Made by a program: the position numbers and the translations under genes. Below, in pieces: positions 61,330 to 64,000 of a stretch of 64,000 bases of DNA (position 1 is its first letter; each line of letters begins with the position of its first letter). The notes beneath the pieces were generated by a model, which was given only the letters and a program-made list of their open reading frames with translations, ran no database searches and had not been told where the DNA came from. This DNA comes from Drosophila pseudoobscura (taxonomy: Eukaryota > Arthropoda > Insecta > Diptera > Drosophilidae), in assembly GCF_009870125.1 (NCBI RefSeq), contig NC_046680.1:6138001-6202000 (forward strand), in the 5' to 3' direction.

Positions 61330-63112
61330 AAAAAACGAGGGGGAACGTTGTGAGTTGCTGCGGACACCGCAACTCTACGGTTATACCCGATACTAAGTCA
61401 GTATGGCTCTCCTCCGGCAGACGCCGCTAATATTAAGCGACACGACAAAGAGTGCGTGCGAGAGAGACAGAAAATCAGTCTGAGCGTGACGTCGGGCGCT
61501 GCGTAGCCACTGCAAATTGATTTGTTCCTTTTGGCTATAAAAATGATCTGATCTGATCCAGATTCAGCAATCTAATAGATATGGTCATTATCTATGATTC
61601 TGCGTTTTTAGTTTTCTCAAATCTGCAATATTGTGGATGCAACAGATTTTCGTCCTTTGTGGGGGCGGATGGGGGTGGGGCGAAATTCTGAGATATACGT
61701 TTTATAGTGACATCTTAAAGGAGTGTGTGTACCAAATTTGGTTACTCTAGCCTTAATAGTCTCTGAGATTTGTGGTTGCCTCAGATTTTCGTCCTTTGCG
61801 GGGGCGGAAGGGGGTGTGGCGAAATTTTGACACAAAACGGTCAAGGTCCGATATCACAGGAGTGTGGAACCCAAATTTAATTGCTCTACCTCTTATGGGT
61901 TCTGAGATCCTTGAACTCATATTTTGCAATTGCCAAAACCGACCATGAAACCTGTGTGTTAGAGAGAGACAGAGCGAGAAAGAATAAAATTGATTTCTTG
62001 ATTCTGGCTATAATAATTACATGATCTGGTTCAGATTTTGCACGATAGAAGATATAGCCATACTCTACGATTCTGCGTTTTTGGTTTTATCGTTTCTTTA
62101 AAAATGTGAATGCCACAGATTTTCGTCTTTTGCGGGGTCGGAAGTGGGCGGGGCGAAGTTTTGAAATATTTTTGTAGCAGTGACATATCACAGAAGTCTG
62201 GATCCAAAACATCGTTGCTCTAGCTCTTATAGTCTTTGAGCATTAGGCGCTGAAGGGGACGGACAGACGGACAGACGGACGGACTTTGCCCCGCCCACTT
62301 CCGCCCCCACAAAGGGCGAAAATCTGTGGCATCCACAATTTCGACGATACGAGAAAACTAAAAACGCAGAATCGTAGAAGATGACTATATCTTACAGAGT
62401 GCAAAATCTGAACCAGATCGTATAATTATTATAGCCAGAATCACGAAAACAATTTCACTCTTTCTCGCTCTGTCTCACTCTAACACACAGGTTTCATGGT
62501 CGGTTTTGCCAATTGTAAAATATGAGTTCAAGGATCTCAGAATCTATAAAAGCCAGAGCAACCAAATTTGGTATCCACACTCCTGTGATATCGGACCTTG
62601 ACCGTTTCCTGTCCAAATTTCGCCACACCCCCTTCCGCCCCCGCAAAGGACGAAAATCTGAGGCAACCACAAATCTCAGAGACTATTAAGGCTAGAGTAA
62701 CCAAATTTGGTACACACACTCCTTTAAGATGTCACTATAAAACGTATATCTCAGAATTTCGCCCCACCCCCATCCGCCCCCACAAAGGACGAAAATCTGT
62801 TGCATCCACAATATTGCAGATTTGAGAAAACTAAAAACGCAGAATCATAGATAATGACCATATCTATTAGATTGCTGAATCTGGATCAGATCAGATCATT
62901 TTTATAGCCAAAAGGAACAAATCAATTTGCAGTGGCTACGCAGCGCCCGACGTCACGCTCAGACTGATTTTCTGTCTCTCTCGCACGCACTCTTTGTCGT
63001 GTCGCTTAATATTAGCGGCGTCTGCCGGAGGAGAGCCATACTGACTTAGTATCGGGTATAACCGTAGAGTTGCGGTGTCCGCAGCAACTCACAACGTTCC
63101 CCCTCGTTTTTT
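61330..63112. mobile_element. Large foldback (palindromic) repeat element
   Basis: Two arms of about 820 bp are inverted copies of each other around an axis near 62221, with a loop of about 130 bp (62156-62286). The ends read AAAAAACGAGGGGGAACG at the left and its complement at the right. Each arm carries about three diverged tandem units (with ATTTTCGTCCTTTG near 61647, 61785 and 62117 in the left arm). The tips form small hairpins (GAGTTGC...GCAACTC) and the loop holds GGACAGACGG repeats common in Drosophila foldback-like elements. No transposase is encoded, so it would be a non-autonomous element. The family was not identified and no target duplication was found. Confidence 0.9.
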
Positions 63113-64000
63113 TTTTAAATTTCCAAGCTATTGTTATTTTGTACGAGTTTCGATTGGTACCATAAGCATTATTTTTCCAATCGCCTCTTTGAAACGTGAG
63201 ATATTCTGACGGAAAGGCAGACGGATCGGAAACTCTTCCTTCTCGTAGCTATACCCCTATACTCTTCGAGTAATACCTATAAATACCCTTATGATTAATA
63301 CAGTGGAAAATCATTTATATTGATTATTTTGTAAAATATGATAGAGTTAACTCTATTCCTCGGTAGACAAAGTTCAAATGGGAGTCCGAAAATTATTAAT
63401 CTAAGGTGTAAAATGTAGTCGAAAGCGAGGTAATATTAAACGATCAGGGATGACCGCAAGGAGAACTAGATATGAAACTATGACTATGTAGGGCTATGTT
63501 ATCTGTAGACTGGTTATCAGTTCAAATATAATAAACTAGTCAAGTAAATCAAGCGCAGCAGAGTAATTTTTGCACATTCTGAAACAATTTTCTCTTTATC
63601 ATTGACATGGGCACTAGAGTGCACTACGACTATGTGCTCTTCAGTGATACACATTCATACATACTAAGAAACTGAGCTGGAAACGGCTGCAACCAGTCAG
63701 ATAGGAATATCATTTGGATGAATCAGAGAAGATTTTTGTATAAGTAATACAGTGGGAGATGTTTAGTACAGACCATACAGACCCTTTGTCTGTGAGAGAG
63801 AAAGGGAGAGATTAAGAAATATGCCTAAGTTGTATATATATTTTTAGGTAAAGTCCCACAATTAGTCCAGACAATGTCCGCAAGTAGAGTTTTCACTGTT
63901 ACAATACAATACAAATCAGGCACAGGCATGTACAGAACGTATATTTAGAAGAGATCGCATCTGGTGGAAACCCCCACAAGATTATTTCGTGCAAATGAGG
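63113..64000. other. Noncoding right end of the window
   Basis: AT-rich DNA without recognisable exons or repeats. It probably belongs to the same intron or intergenic region as the foldback element. Confidence 0.45.

Noticed and set aside
1-64000. tRNA, rRNA, snRNA genes and CRISPR arrays
   Set aside because: I looked for tRNA A- and B-box pairs, conserved snRNA ends and regularly spaced repeats by eye and found none convincing; a tRNAscan or Infernal run would be decisive.

Overview
The window is Drosophila nuclear DNA from the homologue of the melanogaster 2R arm (Muller element C). The anchor is a complete twist gene. Intron sizes (about 50-100 bp in compact genes, kilobases in regulated ones), CAG/CAA repeats in coding DNA, GA/CT tracts, clustered CGGTATATTT core-promoter motifs and a non-LTR retrotransposon all fit Drosophila. 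The exact species cannot be read from the sequence. From memory, twist and its neighbours map near 59 in D. melanogaster and prohibitin-2 near 55, so this order is probably rearranged relative to D. melanogaster.

Layout. 1-13 kb: 5' part of a minus-strand transcription-factor gene with tiny coding exons (one carries a PVDLS CtBP-binding motif), running off the left edge. 13-16.2 kb: upstream DNA of twist, with Dorsal-like sites. 16.2-17.9 kb: twist. 18-28 kb: long, mostly noncoding stretch. 28.2-33.5 kb: a compact housekeeping cluster, namely a 74-aa single-pass membrane protein, a fatty-acid transport protein/acyl-CoA synthetase, dynactin p24 and a ZNF277-type zinc-finger protein. 34.2-41.3 kb: a degenerate tandem copy of an SLC17 transporter, followed by the intact transporter with two alternative first exons. 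41.3-46.7 kb: gene-poor. 46.7-49.0 kb: prohibitin-2 with a minor-class AT-AC intron and two alternative last exons. 49.6-52.9 kb: a BTB-BACK-Kelch gene on the minus strand with a strong candidate for stop-codon readthrough. 53-57.4 kb: noncoding. 57.4-64 kb: promoter and signal-peptide exon of a secreted-protein gene, with a non-LTR retrotransposon directly downstream in the putative first intron and then a 1.8-kb foldback palindrome.

The genes do not form one pathway. The most interesting items are expression oddities: a U12 AT-AC intron, a UGA-C readthrough extension of 115 codons, an A AAA AAC slippery site joining the retrotransposon ORF1 and ORF2, and alternative first and last exons that swap protein termini. 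All splice structures were derived by hand from reading frame, phase and splice-site sequence; no alignment or RNA evidence was available.
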